A DNA stretch of 64,000 nucleotides from an uncultured Clostridia bacterium (GCA_934121885.1 CAKOVH010000003.1:1-64000); one strand, 5' to 3'. Counted from the first letter of the stretch, positions 35,310 to 45,604 are shown. The notes: a model not told the origin generated them from the letters alone. Translations and numbers: made by a program.

Positions 35310-36701
35310 CTAAAATCTAAAATACAAAAATGGGTTATATGAGTTGTCAATTAGATATGATGTAACAACAAAAATTAATACCACCATATATATAGGCTCT
35401 ATTATGTTTATTATTTTATTTATCACACTATTTTTTCTTAATTTTTGTATTAATTCTTTTAAAACTGGTGTTGCACCTATAATTGCTGCTATTATAATTA
35501 CCAGATAATTCTTTAAATAATATAATGTATAGCTATTTACAAAGCTTTCTCCATTTGCTCCAAATAAACCTGTTATATTTGTAAATGCTTCTTTCATTGT
35601 GCTTGCATTAAATATTATAAAACTTATCATAACAATTATTAGAACATATAGTCTTTTAAAAATACTTGGCAGTCTTTCTAAGTATTTAGATAAAAATAAT
35701 TTTTCTATTATAAGAATTATTCCAAACATTAGGCCCCAAATTACAAAGTTCCAACTTGCTCCATGCCATATTCCTGTAAGAGCCCATACAATAAGCAAAT
35801 TTCTTATTAATATCTTTTTTCCTTTTCTACTTCCACCAAGTGGAATATATACATAGTCTCTAAACCATGACCCTAAAGATATATGCCATCTTCTCCAAAA
35901 CTCTGTTATACTTTTGGATATATATGGATAATTAAAATTTTCTAAAAAGTGAAATCCAAAAATTCTGCCTAAACCTATAGCCATATCTGAATAAGCAGAA
36001 AAGTCAAAATATACTTGTAGCATATAGCTTATCCCAAACATCCAATAAAATAGTACACTTTTTTCATTGGTAGAACTAAAAGTATTACATAATTCTCCTA
36101 GCATATTTGCAATTAGCACTTTTTTAGCAAGCCCTATAGTAAATCTTCTTGCTCCATATGCAAAATTTTCAAAGCTATGTTTTCTACTGCTAAGTTCTTT
36201 ATCAATTGTTTCATATCTTACAATTGGTCCTGCTATTAGTTGTGGAAATAAAGATACATAAGTTGCAAGTTTTAATAGATTTTTTTGAACTGCTACTTTT
36301 TCTTTAAAAACATCAACTTCATAGCTTATAATCTGAAATGTATAGAATGATATTCCTATTGGCAATGCTATTCTTAGTAATGATAATTTTAGATTAAATA
36401 TACTGTTTAAGTTTTCTATAAAGAAATCTGTATACTTAAATATTGTAAGTAAGCCAACATGTATAATAACTACAGTAATTAATAAAGCTTTGCTTTTATA
36501 TTTGTTTATCAAAATTGCCCCAATATATGCGATTAGTATTTCTGCAATCATTAAAATTATATATTTAGGTTCACCATAAAAGTAAAATAGAATTGACGCT
36601 ATAAATAGTATCAAATTTTTTAATTTTTTTGGTACTATAAAATATGCTACTATTACTATTGGTAAAAAATAATACAAAAAACTTATACTTGTAAAAAGCA
36701 T
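35310..36701 (-). CDS. MBOAT-family O-acyltransferase, AlgI/DltB type
   Basis: A 463-aa polytopic acyltransferase. The signatures YPYISKSITEFWRRWHISLGSWFRDYVYIPLGGSRKGK and LTGIWHGASWNFVIWGLMFG, including the catalytic His, are those of AlgI/PatA. It moves acetyl from cytoplasmic acetyl-CoA to an extracytoplasmic acceptor, here probably the DHHW protein encoded next. AGGAGG ribosome binding site. Two-gene operon. Confidence 0.93.
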   Translation of the reverse strand: MLFTSISFLYYFLPIVIVAYFIVPKKLKNLILFIASILFYFYGEPKYIILMIAEILIAYIGAILINKYKSKALLITVVIIHVGLLTIFKYTDFFIENLNSIFNLKLSLLRIALPIGISFYTFQIISYEVDVFKEKVAVQKNLLKLATYVSLFPQLIAGPIVRYETIDKELSSRKHSFENFAYGARRFTIGLAKKVLIANMLGELCNTFSSTNEKSVLFYWMFGISYMLQVYFDFSAYSDMAIGLGRIFGFHFLENFNYPYISKSITEFWRRWHISLGSWFRDYVYIPLGGSRKGKKILIRNLLIVWALTGIWHGASWNFVIWGLMFGIILIIEKLFLSKYLERLPSIFKRLYVLIIVMISFIIFNASTMKEAFTNITGLFGANGESFVNSYTLYYLKNYLVIIIAAIIGATPVLKELIQKLRKNSVINKIINIIEPIYMVVLIFVVTSYLIDNSYNPFLYFRF

Positions 36702-36717
36702 TTTTCCTCCTATTAGC

Positions 36718-36750
36718 TAATAAAGCCTCCTATCTCGGAAGCTTTATTAT
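36718..36750 (-). terminator. hairpin between the DUF4358-like gene and the MBOAT gene
   Basis: AATAAAGC and GCTTTATT flank a shorter TCC/GGA pairing. The T-run is weak on both strands, so some read-through is likely. Confidence 0.55.
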
Positions 36751-36757
36751 TTATACT

Positions 36758-37354
36758 TTATTTAACAATCATTTCTGGTGGAAGTTCTATCTCTTCCTCT
36801 TCTGTTTTTGTAAGTTCTTTGCCTATTTTGTTATCTACATATTCTTTGAAAGCATTATATACTGGATCTGCCCACTCAGCACTTGACATTATCATAAATA
36901 TAGTATTTTCATGATTTGTAATATACAATTTTTCAGCAGAAACACATATCCATTTTCTCATATCTAAGTTGTTAAGCATCTCTTGTTTCATTTTTTCAAT
37001 ATCTGCACCATCTTTTACTTTAACAGTAGCTAAAAGATATGCTTGTGCACTCATTAGTGGCTCAGATACTACTATTTTTTCAATATTATCAGTTGATTGT
37101 AATCCTGTATATGTTTTAACTTGATTTATATCACTGCTAGAGATTGTTGATGTTTCCAAGCTTGGCAATTGATCTCCAAGTTTACTATAAACTGCATTTA
37201 TCATTTTTTTCATTTGTGATACAGTTTCAAGTTTTGAGTTATCGCTACTTTCTACTTTATTATTTTTTTGATTGTTAAAAACTACTACTCCAATAACAAT
37301 TGCTATTATTAGAACAACTGCAATTATTATTCCTATTATCGTTTGTTTCTTCAT
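36758..37354 (-). CDS. membrane-anchored DUF4358-like protein
   Basis: A 198-aa protein with an N-terminal membrane segment (IIGIIIAVVLIIAIVIGVVVF) and an extracellular domain: SEPLMSAQAYLLATVKVKDGADIEKMKQEMLNNLDMRKWICVSAEKLYITNHENTIFMIMS. This layout resembles DUF4358 proteins of Clostridia, which often lie next to the MBOAT/DHHW pair. The acidic tail (TKTEEEEIELPPE) is unusual. Function unknown, but the neighbourhood suggests a cell-surface polymer role. Confidence 0.6.
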   Translation of the reverse strand: MKKQTIIGIIIAVVLIIAIVIGVVVFNNQKNNKVESSDNSKLETVSQMKKMINAVYSKLGDQLPSLETSTISSSDINQVKTYTGLQSTDNIEKIVVSEPLMSAQAYLLATVKVKDGADIEKMKQEMLNNLDMRKWICVSAEKLYITNHENTIFMIMSSAEWADPVYNAFKEYVDNKIGKELTKTEEEEIELPPEMIVK

Positions 37355-37473
37355 AAAAAAATCCTCCTTAACATTTATTATATATTCATATTACCATACT
37401 TTATATTTTTACACAATATCTTTTTTATTACATTTTTATTACAAAATTAAGTCTGTTTTATGTGTTCAATCAA

Positions 37474-37502
37474 TTGCAGTTCTATTTTGGTTATGATATA
37501 AT
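37474..37502 (+). promoter_or_regulatory. promoter of the recombinase gene
   Basis: TTGCAG (37474-37479) and TATAAT (37497-37502), spacer 17 bp; the ribosome binding site GAGGTGAG follows. Confidence 0.65.
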
Positions 37503-37531
37503 TTAGCAAAAATGCTTTGAGGTGAGAACTT

Positions 37532-38521
37532 ATGATAAATTTAAACATAGAACAAAATCCAGAATATGTTAACTCTTTTTTAGATTATTCTATTACCATT
37601 TTAAATAAATCTCCTAATTCTGTTAAAGAATATAACTATGATATAAATATGTTTCTTAAATATATGATGGTTCATTTTAATATGACAAATGAAACTGACT
37701 TTGAAAACATTTATATAAAAAATTTTACACTTGAAGACTTAAAAAGAATTAAACAAGATGATATAATGTCATTTGCCTCATATTTAGCCTTAAATAGAGG
37801 CTCAAAGCCTGCTACACGTGCAAGGAAGCTATCTACAATTCGTATTTTTTTTGCATACCTTACACAAAAGGCAAATATCTTAGAGATTAATCCTGCTCAG
37901 AATATAGAAACACCCAAAAAAGAAAAACGTATGCCTAAATATTTATCTCTTGAAGATAGTAAAAAGCTACTTGCCGTTTCTATGGATGAAAATGATGAAA
38001 ATAAAGAACGTGACTATGCAATAATAACTATATTTTTAAATTGTGGGCTTCGTTTATCTGAACTTGTTGGAATTAATATTAAAGATATTGATTTTAGTGA
38101 ATGTAAATTAAATGTTATTGGTAAAGGTAATAAAGAACGTACTATATATTTAAATAAGGCTTGTATAAACGCTATACAAGATTATTTAAAAGTTCGCCCT
38201 ATTGGTAATGTAAAAAGCGATAATAAAAAGTCTCAGGATGCTTTATTTTTAAGTAAAAGGTATGAACGAATTAGTAGAAGAACTGTTCAGTACATTGTTA
38301 ATCGTGAGCTATTAAAAGCCGGACTTGATACTACCAAATATTCTACACATAAATTAAGACATACTGCAGCAACTTTAATGTATCAATATGGAAATATAGA
38401 TATAAGGGCTTTGCAAGAATTATTAGGACACGAAAGTATATCTACTACTGAAATATATACTCATGTTAATAACGAACAAGTTAGAAATGCTGTGGAATCA
38501 AATCCACTTGCAAATCTTTAG
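37532..38521 (+). CDS. tyrosine recombinase, XerC/XerD type
   Basis: A 329-aa site-specific recombinase. SAM-like N-terminal domain (SILNKSPNSVKEYNYDINMFLKYM), then the catalytic domain with Arg in CGLRLSELVGI, Lys in GKGNKERTI, HKLRHTAAT, LGHESISTTEIYTH and the Tyr nucleophile in the last block. The spacing and the lack of att sites or phage genes nearby fit a housekeeping Xer protein that resolves chromosome dimers, but an integrative role cannot be excluded. It is followed after 11 nt by the O-antigen-ligase-like gene. Confidence 0.88.
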   Translation: MINLNIEQNPEYVNSFLDYSITILNKSPNSVKEYNYDINMFLKYMMVHFNMTNETDFENIYIKNFTLEDLKRIKQDDIMSFASYLALNRGSKPATRARKLSTIRIFFAYLTQKANILEINPAQNIETPKKEKRMPKYLSLEDSKKLLAVSMDENDENKERDYAIITIFLNCGLRLSELVGINIKDIDFSECKLNVIGKGNKERTIYLNKACINAIQDYLKVRPIGNVKSDNKKSQDALFLSKRYERISRRTVQYIVNRELLKAGLDTTKYSTHKLRHTAATLMYQYGNIDIRALQELLGHESISTTEIYTHVNNEQVRNAVESNPLANL

Positions 38522-38532
38522 GAGGAAAACTT

Positions 38533-39861
38533 ATGACAAATAAAATAATAAACGCCACACTTAATGTAATAATATTTATTGTTCCACTACTTATAATTCC
38601 TACTGGATATAGCAAAATTTCATATAATATTCTTAAAATATCTGTTCTTTTATTATGTGGCTTAATTTTGCTTATTACTTTAATAGTAAAAAGAAAAGAA
38701 TTAAAATTTGATAATATAGATAAAACACTTTTGGTTTTGTATATACTAATTTTTTTAAGTACAATATTTTCTATTAATTTAAAAAGTGCAATATTGGGTG
38801 CTAAATACAGATACGAAGGCTTGCTTACACTTACCTGCTATTTTTTAACCTACTATACTTCTAAGTATTATTTTAAGCCTCATAAATATGTAGAAAAGTT
38901 TGCAATTATAGTTGTGTGGATTACCTCAATTATTGGTATTTTGCAATATCATAATTTGTTTTTTATATATAATATTTTTAAGATACCTCATGTTGCAAGC
39001 TTTGCCTCTTCAACATTTGGAAATACAAATTTCTTTGGTAACTTTTTAGCAATTATTGTTCCTACTTTTATGGCTCTTTATATTACTAAAAATAAAAAAG
39101 TGTATTTATTTACCAGTTATATATCATTTTTTGCAATGCTTGCAACAATAACCAGAAGCTCATGGGTAGGATTATTCTTTGCATCAATCTTTGGACTTAT
39201 TTATGTTATAAAAAATAGAAACAAAAGCTTAATAAAAAACACTTTGCAAATTGTTATTGGTTTTATTATTATCTTTGTTATAGCTTTAAATTCACCAAAG
39301 TGGGTATCAAAGCTTCTTAGTAGTATAAACTTTCATAGTAATAGTAACATTGAAATTATTGAAAATGATTTATTACAAGATAGACTTGATATTATGAATG
39401 TTGAGTTGCAATCAGCATTAAAAGATAAAAATGTAAAAAATAGTTTCGGAAGCTATCGTATAGAAATATGGAATATCGTATTAGGAGTTATTCCTAAAGT
39501 TCCACTACTTGGAACAGGACCAGATACACTTGCATATTCTTTAATTAAGTATAGCACAAATGATGCTTTAGCTTATATAAAGGGTCATGGTCAATATATA
39601 GACAAAGCTCATAATGAATATCTGCAAGTTACTGCTACTATGGGCATTCCTGCATTAATCGTATATTTAATATTCTTAGGTCAAATATTAGTAAAGCAAA
39701 AAAATATGTTTAAAGATACTAGTTCATTTATATTAGTAATACCAATAATATCATATATATGCCAAGCTTTTTTTAATATCAGTACAATAGGCGTTGCACC
39801 AATCTTTTGGTGTATATTAGGTTTAATACAAAATATAGATGTTAAGAAAAAATTACAATAA
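38533..39861 (+). CDS. O-antigen ligase (WaaL/Wzy-C) family membrane protein
   Basis: A 442-aa polytopic protein with about ten membrane segments and the family region KGHGQYIDKAHNEYLQVTATMGIPALIVYLIFLGQI; the GTGPDTL and HNEYLQ motifs are those of O-antigen ligase/polymerase. In a Gram-positive host it would polymerise or ligate a surface polysaccharide or teichuronic-like glycan. AGGAGG ribosome binding site overlaps the recombinase stop. Confidence 0.87.
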   Translation: MTNKIINATLNVIIFIVPLLIIPTGYSKISYNILKISVLLLCGLILLITLIVKRKELKFDNIDKTLLVLYILIFLSTIFSINLKSAILGAKYRYEGLLTLTCYFLTYYTSKYYFKPHKYVEKFAIIVVWITSIIGILQYHNLFFIYNIFKIPHVASFASSTFGNTNFFGNFLAIIVPTFMALYITKNKKVYLFTSYISFFAMLATITRSSWVGLFFASIFGLIYVIKNRNKSLIKNTLQIVIGFIIIFVIALNSPKWVSKLLSSINFHSNSNIEIIENDLLQDRLDIMNVELQSALKDKNVKNSFGSYRIEIWNIVLGVIPKVPLLGTGPDTLAYSLIKYSTNDALAYIKGHGQYIDKAHNEYLQVTATMGIPALIVYLIFLGQILVKQKNMFKDTSSFILVIPIISYICQAFFNISTIGVAPIFWCILGLIQNIDVKKKLQ

Positions 39862-39906
39862 AAAAGAATTTCTATTCAGCATATGCTGGGTAGAAATTCT
39901 TTTTTT
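39861..39906. terminator. bidirectional terminator between the ligase-like gene and dpaB
   Basis: AAAAAGAATTTCTA (39861-39874) pairs with TAGAAATTCTTTTT (39891-39904), with an inner CAGCATATGCTG. The dpaB +1-frame stop (39906-39908) lies right at its edge, which supports the extended dpaB frame. Confidence 0.88.
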
Positions 39907-40485
39907 CACAATAATATTGGCTGTATTTGTTCTTTTTCTAGTGCATCTTCTAGTGTAGGAATAATATATTTTGGATCGAATACTAATGAACGTGGTTTGG
40001 TAATTGGATTATCTTGCCTAAATGGTACAAAGAAAAAATGTTTTCTATTTAATAATTTACCAATATTTTCTGCTGCACCAGATAATCCGTCATTAGTTGA
40101 AATAGCAATAACTAATGGATTTCCGATTTCTAAGATGTGATTTTATTGCCATTGTTGCAGGTGTATCTGTAATTCCTCCTGCTACTTTTGCAATTGTATT
40201 TCCTGTTGCTGGTGCTACTATCATAATATCTGTCATATTTTTTGGTCCTATAGGCTCCGCATCTTGAATTGTATGAATAATCTTTTTCTTAGTTATGTTT
40301 TCAATTTGATTTATAAAATCAGAAGCAGTTCCAAACTTCGTATCCATTTCATATGCATGATTAGACATTATAGGGACTACTTCTGCATCTTCTTTCATAA
40401 TATTTTCAATTTGTAATATTGTATTTTTGAATGTACAAAAAGATCCTGTTAATACAAATCCAACTTTTTTTCCTTTTAATTTCAA
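39906..40485 (-). CDS. dpaB: dipicolinate synthase subunit B, +1 shift at CGG
   Basis: DpaB (SpoVFB) is the flavoprotein half of the enzyme making dipicolinic acid for the spore core. The start MKLKGKKVGFVLTGSFCTFKN, AEPIGPKNMTDIMIVAPATGNTIAK and ITDTPATMAIKSHLRN are typical. At codon 121 the zero frame reads AAT CGG AAA and soon stops at 40093. Skipping the C (40125) gives GGA and HLRN-GNPLVIAISTNDGL, then RKHFFFVPFRQDNP and a normal ending at 39906. The joined protein is 192 aa, family length. dpaA, its usual upstream partner, is not next to it. The gene must work in a spore former, which argues against a true null mutation. Confidence 0.9.
40122..40125 (-). other. candidate +1 frameshift site, AAT CGG A, in dpaB
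   Basis: CGG occupies 40125-40123 on the minus strand. Skipping its C gives GGA (40124-40122) and restores 72 conserved residues. Confidence 0.78.
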
Positions 40486-40572
40486 AATTTCACCCTCTTT
40501 CTATTATGCATTAATATATAATATGAAATTATGTAAATTTTGAAATTGATTTTTTAAAATTGCATATAAATT

Positions 40573-42588
40573 TTATTCAAACATTTTTCTAACCTTTGGT
40601 AACAAATAATGACTTCCATTTTTATTTTTTACATCTTGTATCATGTTAATTATTAACAATTGTTCGCTACTTCTATCAGTTACTCTAAAACAGTTAAACC
40701 ATCCTATTTCTGTTCCATCTTTATCATCTTGTGATGATTTTATTTCTGCTGTTCCTGTTTTACCTGCAATAGTTATTCCATCTATTTTAGCTTCATGGGC
40801 TGTTCCATTTTCGTCTTCAACAACCTGTATCAAATCTTCCTTTATTTCATTTGCAGCTTCTTTTGAAAACGCATTTTGAATCCAATATTCCTTTTTATCC
40901 TCACTACTATATTCAATATATGGTTTTATCATATTTCCATCATTTACAAAAGCTGAATACATTGATGCCATATGTAAAGGATTAATTAGTAACTTTCCTT
41001 GTCCATACCCAGTATCTGCTAGTTGAATTTCAGAACTAAATTTATTATTACTACTAAATTTAGATTGCTCCATATATTTTATATTTGGTATGTCTTGATT
41101 AAATCCAATGTTTAAAAGTTCTTTCGCTAAAAGATCATCACTAATCTTTAAAGCTGCTTTTGCAAAATATATATTGTCAGAGTATATTAAAGCATTCTTT
41201 AAATTAGCTGTTTCCCTGTAGTTTTGTAATGTTGATATTTTGTAATCTCCCCACTTATCATTTTTTTGCCAATTTAGCCCGCTTTTTCCGAAATCTTCAT
41301 CTGCGGTAAATTTACCAGTTGTAAGTCCAATTGCTCCAATAATTGGTTTAAATGATGAGCCTGGAACCCATGTACTTTGGTATCTACAAAATAAAGGATT
41401 GTTTTTATCATTGTTTATTTTTTCCCATTCATCACTTGAAAATCCAATTACAAAATCATTTGGATTATAGCATGGCGTACTTACCATGGCTAATATTTCT
41501 CCTGTTTTTGGATTTATTGCAACAGATAGTCCGTTATCTTCTTTTAATTGATTGTATATTTTTGTTTGAATATTAATATCAATTGTAAGTTTAACATTAG
41601 CTCCATCTTTCTTTTCAATTTTTGCTATTGTTTTTTTCTTGTTTTCATTAGCATCTACAATATATATTTCGGTTTCATTTGTTCCTCTTAATTTATCTTC
41701 ATATATTTTTTCAATACCAGTCTTTCCAATTATACTATTAGATGTATAACCTTTTTCCTTGTTTTCTGTAAGTTCTTCGCTATTAATTGTAGTAGCATAT
41801 CCTATTAAATGAGAACAAATCTCATTATATGGATAAACTCTTGCATTTTCACTTGATATCATTATTCCTTTTATTTGTAAAAGCTGATTTTCAATTTTTT
41901 CTTCATCTTCATTTGACATTGTTTTTATTGGTACAAACTCATCTTCATTTGCAACTTTTAGTTGTTCTTCAATAAAACTTGTTGATACATTTAGTAATTT
42001 AGATGCATCTTTTATTGCTGATTCCTTTTCTTTAATCTTTCCAGGTACAAAACCTACAACACTTACTGTTCCTTGTTCTGCTAGTATATTGTTATTTCTG
42101 TCTAATATTTTTCCTCTTTGGCTTTCATTTATTTCTACTCTTATTTTATCATCATCAGATAAGTCTGGATATATTAATGACGAATTCCAATTAATATAAT
42201 AATTTTCATTTTTTATTATATATGAAACCTCATTAAAAAAGCTTATATTTCCAGCAATAGTATCCATTTCGACTTGATATTTTATTTTGTTTTCATCTTT
42301 ATTTACTACAATTGTTTTTAAATTTATGTTTTTTACATTAATTCCCTCATATATGCTTTTATTTCTTTGAATAAATTTTTCTTTTGACACTTGTAATTTA
42401 CTTTCATCAGATAATAATTCATACATTTCATCATATTTTTGTTTCTCTATGTACCCCATATATTCTTTTAATAAATCTTTTGCTTTATCTGGTTTTATGT
42501 TATTTATAAAAAAATATATAGCAATAATAATAACAATAAAGAAAATTATAAGTATTATACCATTTTTTTTGCTTTTCTTTTTAGCCAT
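40573..42588 (-). CDS. class B penicillin-binding protein, MecA/PBP3-like
   Basis: A 671-aa transpeptidase that cross-links peptidoglycan. One N-terminal membrane segment (residues about 10-28), an NTF2-like MecA_N domain (about 33-145), a dimerisation domain (RGKILDRNNNILAEQGTVSVVGFVPG), and the transpeptidase domain with SxxK in PGSSFKP, SxN in YSDNIYF and KTG in AGKTGTAE. The NTF2 domain places it with Bacillus PBP3 and staphylococcal PBP2a, often low-affinity for beta-lactams; resistance is not shown by sequence alone. Monocistronic. Confidence 0.92.
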   Translation of the reverse strand: MAKKKSKKNGIILIIFFIVIIIAIYFFINNIKPDKAKDLLKEYMGYIEKQKYDEMYELLSDESKLQVSKEKFIQRNKSIYEGINVKNINLKTIVVNKDENKIKYQVEMDTIAGNISFFNEVSYIIKNENYYINWNSSLIYPDLSDDDKIRVEINESQRGKILDRNNNILAEQGTVSVVGFVPGKIKEKESAIKDASKLLNVSTSFIEEQLKVANEDEFVPIKTMSNEDEEKIENQLLQIKGIMISSENARVYPYNEICSHLIGYATTINSEELTENKEKGYTSNSIIGKTGIEKIYEDKLRGTNETEIYIVDANENKKKTIAKIEKKDGANVKLTIDINIQTKIYNQLKEDNGLSVAINPKTGEILAMVSTPCYNPNDFVIGFSSDEWEKINNDKNNPLFCRYQSTWVPGSSFKPIIGAIGLTTGKFTADEDFGKSGLNWQKNDKWGDYKISTLQNYRETANLKNALIYSDNIYFAKAALKISDDLLAKELLNIGFNQDIPNIKYMEQSKFSSNNKFSSEIQLADTGYGQGKLLINPLHMASMYSAFVNDGNMIKPYIEYSSEDKKEYWIQNAFSKEAANEIKEDLIQVVEDENGTAHEAKIDGITIAGKTGTAEIKSSQDDKDGTEIGWFNCFRVTDRSSEQLLIINMIQDVKNKNGSHYLLPKVRKMFE

Positions 42589-42613
42589 AAGTAAACCCCT
42601 TTACATTAAATAA

Positions 42614-42640
42614 AAGCCATAGATAATATTTCCATGGCTT
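42614..42640 (-). terminator. pta-ackA terminator
   Basis: Read on the minus strand, AAGCCAT pairs with ATGGCTT around a 13-nt loop, followed by TTATTT. Confidence 0.75.
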
Positions 42641-42647
42641 CATATAA

Positions 42648-43841
42648 CTATTTAGATACTAAATCTCTTGTATCTCTTGCAATCATTAATTCTTCGTTTG
42701 TTGGTATTACAAATACCTTTACTTTTGAATCTGGTGTAGAAATCTCAACTTCTTTTCCTCTGCAATTATTTTTCTCGTCATCAATCTTCACACCTAAGAA
42801 ACCTAAATATTCACAAATTTGTTTTCTAGCATCAATTCCGTTTTCTCCAACTCCACCAGCGAATGTAATAACATCTACTCCATTCATTTGAGCTGCAAAT
42901 CTTCCAATATATCCAGCAACTTGGTATACGAAATTATCAATTGCAAGTTTTGCTCTTTCATTTCCTTCTTTTATTGCTACTTCAATGTCTCTATCATCAA
43001 TACTAATTCCAGATAATCCTAATTTACCAGATTTTTTGTTTAATATTGTATCCATTTCTTGTGGTGTTAATCCTTCTTTTTCCATTAAGAATGTAACTAA
43101 TGATGGATCAATATCTCCTGATCTTGAACCCATAGGAACACCTGCAAGTGGTGTTAATCCCATAGATGTATCAACTGATTTTCCATCTTTTACAGCACAT
43201 AGGCTTGCTCCTTGACCTAAATGGCAAGTAATAATTTTTAAATCTTCAACAGGTTTATTCATTATTTCTGCAACTCTCTTAGATACAAATCTATGAGATG
43301 TTCCATGAGCACCATATTTACGAACTTTGTATTTATCATAATATTCGTAAGGAATTGCATACATATATGCTTTCTTGGGCATTGTTTGATGAAATGCTGT
43401 ATCAAATACAACAACATTTGGTTTTGATGGGAATGCTCTTTGGCATGCATAAATTCCTTGTAAATGTGCTGGATTATGTAGTGGTGCGAACTTTATTGCA
43501 TCTTCTATTCCTTTAATTACTTCATCATCAACTAATACAGACTCTGTGAATTTTTCTCCACCGTGTACTATTCTATGACCAATTGCATCTATTTCGTTTA
43601 GGTCTTTAATAACTCCATATTCTGGATGTAATAATTGTTCTACAACTAATTCCATTCCTTCTTCATGATTAGAAATTTTCTTTTCAATCTTATGTTTTTC
43701 TCCATTTACAGTATGTGTTAAGAAAGAACCCTCTAATCCAATTCTTTCTAGATACCCCTTTGCCATAACATTTTCATCTTTCATATCAATTAATTGATAT
43801 TTTAATGATGAACTTCCACAGTTTACAACTAAAATTTTCAT
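42648..43841 (-). CDS. ackA: acetate kinase
   Basis: Converts acetyl phosphate and ADP to acetate and ATP, the last step of fermentative acetate formation. It is 397 aa: VNCGSSSLKYQL at the start, HRIVHGGEKF, ITCHLGQGASLCAVKDGKSVDTSMG, TFAGGVGENG. The ATG follows GGGAGG. It lies 30 nt after pta in one operon. Confidence 0.97.
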   Translation of the reverse strand: MKILVVNCGSSSLKYQLIDMKDENVMAKGYLERIGLEGSFLTHTVNGEKHKIEKKISNHEEGMELVVEQLLHPEYGVIKDLNEIDAIGHRIVHGGEKFTESVLVDDEVIKGIEDAIKFAPLHNPAHLQGIYACQRAFPSKPNVVVFDTAFHQTMPKKAYMYAIPYEYYDKYKVRKYGAHGTSHRFVSKRVAEIMNKPVEDLKIITCHLGQGASLCAVKDGKSVDTSMGLTPLAGVPMGSRSGDIDPSLVTFLMEKEGLTPQEMDTILNKKSGKLGLSGISIDDRDIEVAIKEGNERAKLAIDNFVYQVAGYIGRFAAQMNGVDVITFAGGVGENGIDARKQICEYLGFLGVKIDDEKNNCRGKEVEISTPDSKVKVFVIPTNEELMIARDTRDLVSK

Positions 43842-43871
43842 AAAATCCTCCCAAAAATTATTTTTATATTA

Positions 43872-44873
43872 TTAATTTTGTTCTGAAGCTTGAACAGATG
43901 TAATTGCAACAACTCCAACAATATCATCTGCTGAACAACCTCTTGATAAATCATTTACTGGCTTTGCAATTCCTTGACATAAAGGACCATAAGCATCTGC
44001 TTTAGCAAAACGTTGTACTAGTTTATATCCAATATTTCCAGCATTTAGGTCTGGGAATATTAATGTATTTGCTGTTCCATTTAATGTACCATTTGGAGCT
44101 TTTGATTTTGCAATTTCTGGTACAATAGCTGCATCCAATTGTAATTCCCCATCACATTTAAGGTCTGGTGCTTTTTCTTTTAATAATTGTGTTGCAGATA
44201 CAACTTTTTCTGTTAATTCTGAATGTGCACTACCATATGTAGAATATGAAAGCATTGCAACTTTTGACTCTTTTCCTGTTAGTTTATTAAAACTCTTGCT
44301 TGATGAAATTGCAATTTCTGATAAATCATCAGCTGATGGATTTTCAACTAGACCACAATCTCCAAATACAAATGTTCCATTTTCTCCATATTCACAATTT
44401 GGAACAATCATTAAAAAGAATGCTGATACAAGCTTTGTACCTGGTGCTGTTTTTAATATTTGAAGCGCTGGTCTTAATGTATTTGCTGTTGAATGACAAG
44501 CACCTGAAACTAAACCGTCTGCATGTCCTTGTTTTACCATCATTGTTCCAAAATACATATTATCTTTCATATATTTTTTTGCATCATCAATTGTTATTCC
44601 TTTTGCTTTTCTTAATTCATAAAAGCTATTTACATATTCATCATATTTTTCTGATGTTACAGGATTTATTATTTGAATACCTGAAATATCTATGTTATGG
44701 CTACTAGCCAAACTATTTGCTTCATCTGGATTTCCTATAAGGATTATTTTTGCAAATCCTTCCTTTGTAACCTTAGATGCAGCTTCTAATACTCTTACAT
44801 CTTCACTTTCTGTTAAAATAATTGTTTTTATGTTTTGTTTTGCTCTATTTTTTATATCATCAATAAAAGACAT
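43872..44873 (-). CDS. pta: phosphate acetyltransferase
   Basis: Makes acetyl phosphate from acetyl-CoA, feeding AckA. It is 333 aa, the short form without the N-terminal DRTGG domain: TESEDVRVLEAASKVTKEGFAKIILIGNP, GLVSGACHSTANTLRPALQILKTAPG, and C-terminal GPLCQGIAKPVNDLSRGCSADDIVGVVAITS. I start at ATG 44873, 5 nt after AAGGAGGTA; the longer frame to 44909 would add 12 residues with no ribosome binding site. Confidence 0.97.
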   Translation of the reverse strand: MSFIDDIKNRAKQNIKTIILTESEDVRVLEAASKVTKEGFAKIILIGNPDEANSLASSHNIDISGIQIINPVTSEKYDEYVNSFYELRKAKGITIDDAKKYMKDNMYFGTMMVKQGHADGLVSGACHSTANTLRPALQILKTAPGTKLVSAFFLMIVPNCEYGENGTFVFGDCGLVENPSADDLSEIAISSSKSFNKLTGKESKVAMLSYSTYGSAHSELTEKVVSATQLLKEKAPDLKCDGELQLDAAIVPEIAKSKAPNGTLNGTANTLIFPDLNAGNIGYKLVQRFAKADAYGPLCQGIAKPVNDLSRGCSADDIVGVVAITSVQASEQN

Positions 44874-44968
44874 CTTATACCTCCTTAATTTGCAATACTT
44901 AAACAACACATATATTATATAAGTATTTTAAGAAAAGTACAAGATGTTTTGTAAAATTATTTTTTCTA

Positions 44969-45604
44969 TTAATCTACCGTGCCAAATTTACTAAAAGGCC
45001 ATATTCTACATAGCACTCTGCCTTCAACCTTTTCTATCGGTATACAACCAAATGCACGCGAATCCATACTGTATTCTCTATTATCACCCATCACAAATAA
45101 ATATCCATCAGGAACTACCAATTCATTAAATGTACCTGTTTTTGTTTTTACACCATTTGGCAAATAACTTTCATCTAACAAATTTCCGTCTATATATACA
45201 TTTCCATTTTCATCTATGTATACATACTCTCCTGGAAGTCCAATAACTCTTTTTATATAGCTTTCCTTAGTAAGTTCTAACACATAATATGAGAATTTTT
45301 CTAATGTTCCATTTATGTTATTATTATACTCTGCTACTGGATTTGAAATATCCGCTTCATTAATTTCAAATTTCTTTTTACTTGGAGCCTCAAAAGTTAT
45401 AATATCCCCTCTATTAATTTTTGAATTGGTTGTTCTCATCCATCTATTTAGTAATAATTTATCACCATTTTCAAGCGTAGGCTTCATAGATTCTTGATTA
45501 ACAACTGTTGGTGTAATTACATAAAACCTAATAACAAGTGCCAAAACTATTGCAACTATAATACAAACAACCCATTCTATAATATCTTTTGTTTTCTCAT
45601 TCAT
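44969..45604 (-). CDS. lepB: signal peptidase I
   Basis: Cuts signal peptides from Sec-exported proteins on the outer face of the membrane. It is 211 aa: one membrane anchor (VVCIIVAIVLALVIRFYVI), Ser in VNQESMKPTL, Lys in SYIKRVIGLPGEYVYI, and GDNREYSMDSRAFGCIP. A loop between the Ser and Lys boxes (about residues 74-108) is longer than in Bacillus SipS. Works with SecA encoded in this window. Confidence 0.94.
   Translation of the reverse strand: MNEKTKDIIEWVVCIIVAIVLALVIRFYVITPTVVNQESMKPTLENGDKLLLNRWMRTTNSKINRGDIITFEAPSKKKFEINEADISNPVAEYNNNINGTLEKFSYYVLELTKESYIKRVIGLPGEYVYIDENGNVYIDGNLLDESYLPNGVKTKTGTFNELVVPDGYLFVMGDNREYSMDSRAFGCIPIEKVEGRVLCRIWPFSKFGTVD

Noticed and set aside
37532..38521. 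integrase of a mobile element
   Set aside because: No att-like repeats, tRNA or phage genes nearby; it resembles housekeeping Xer proteins.
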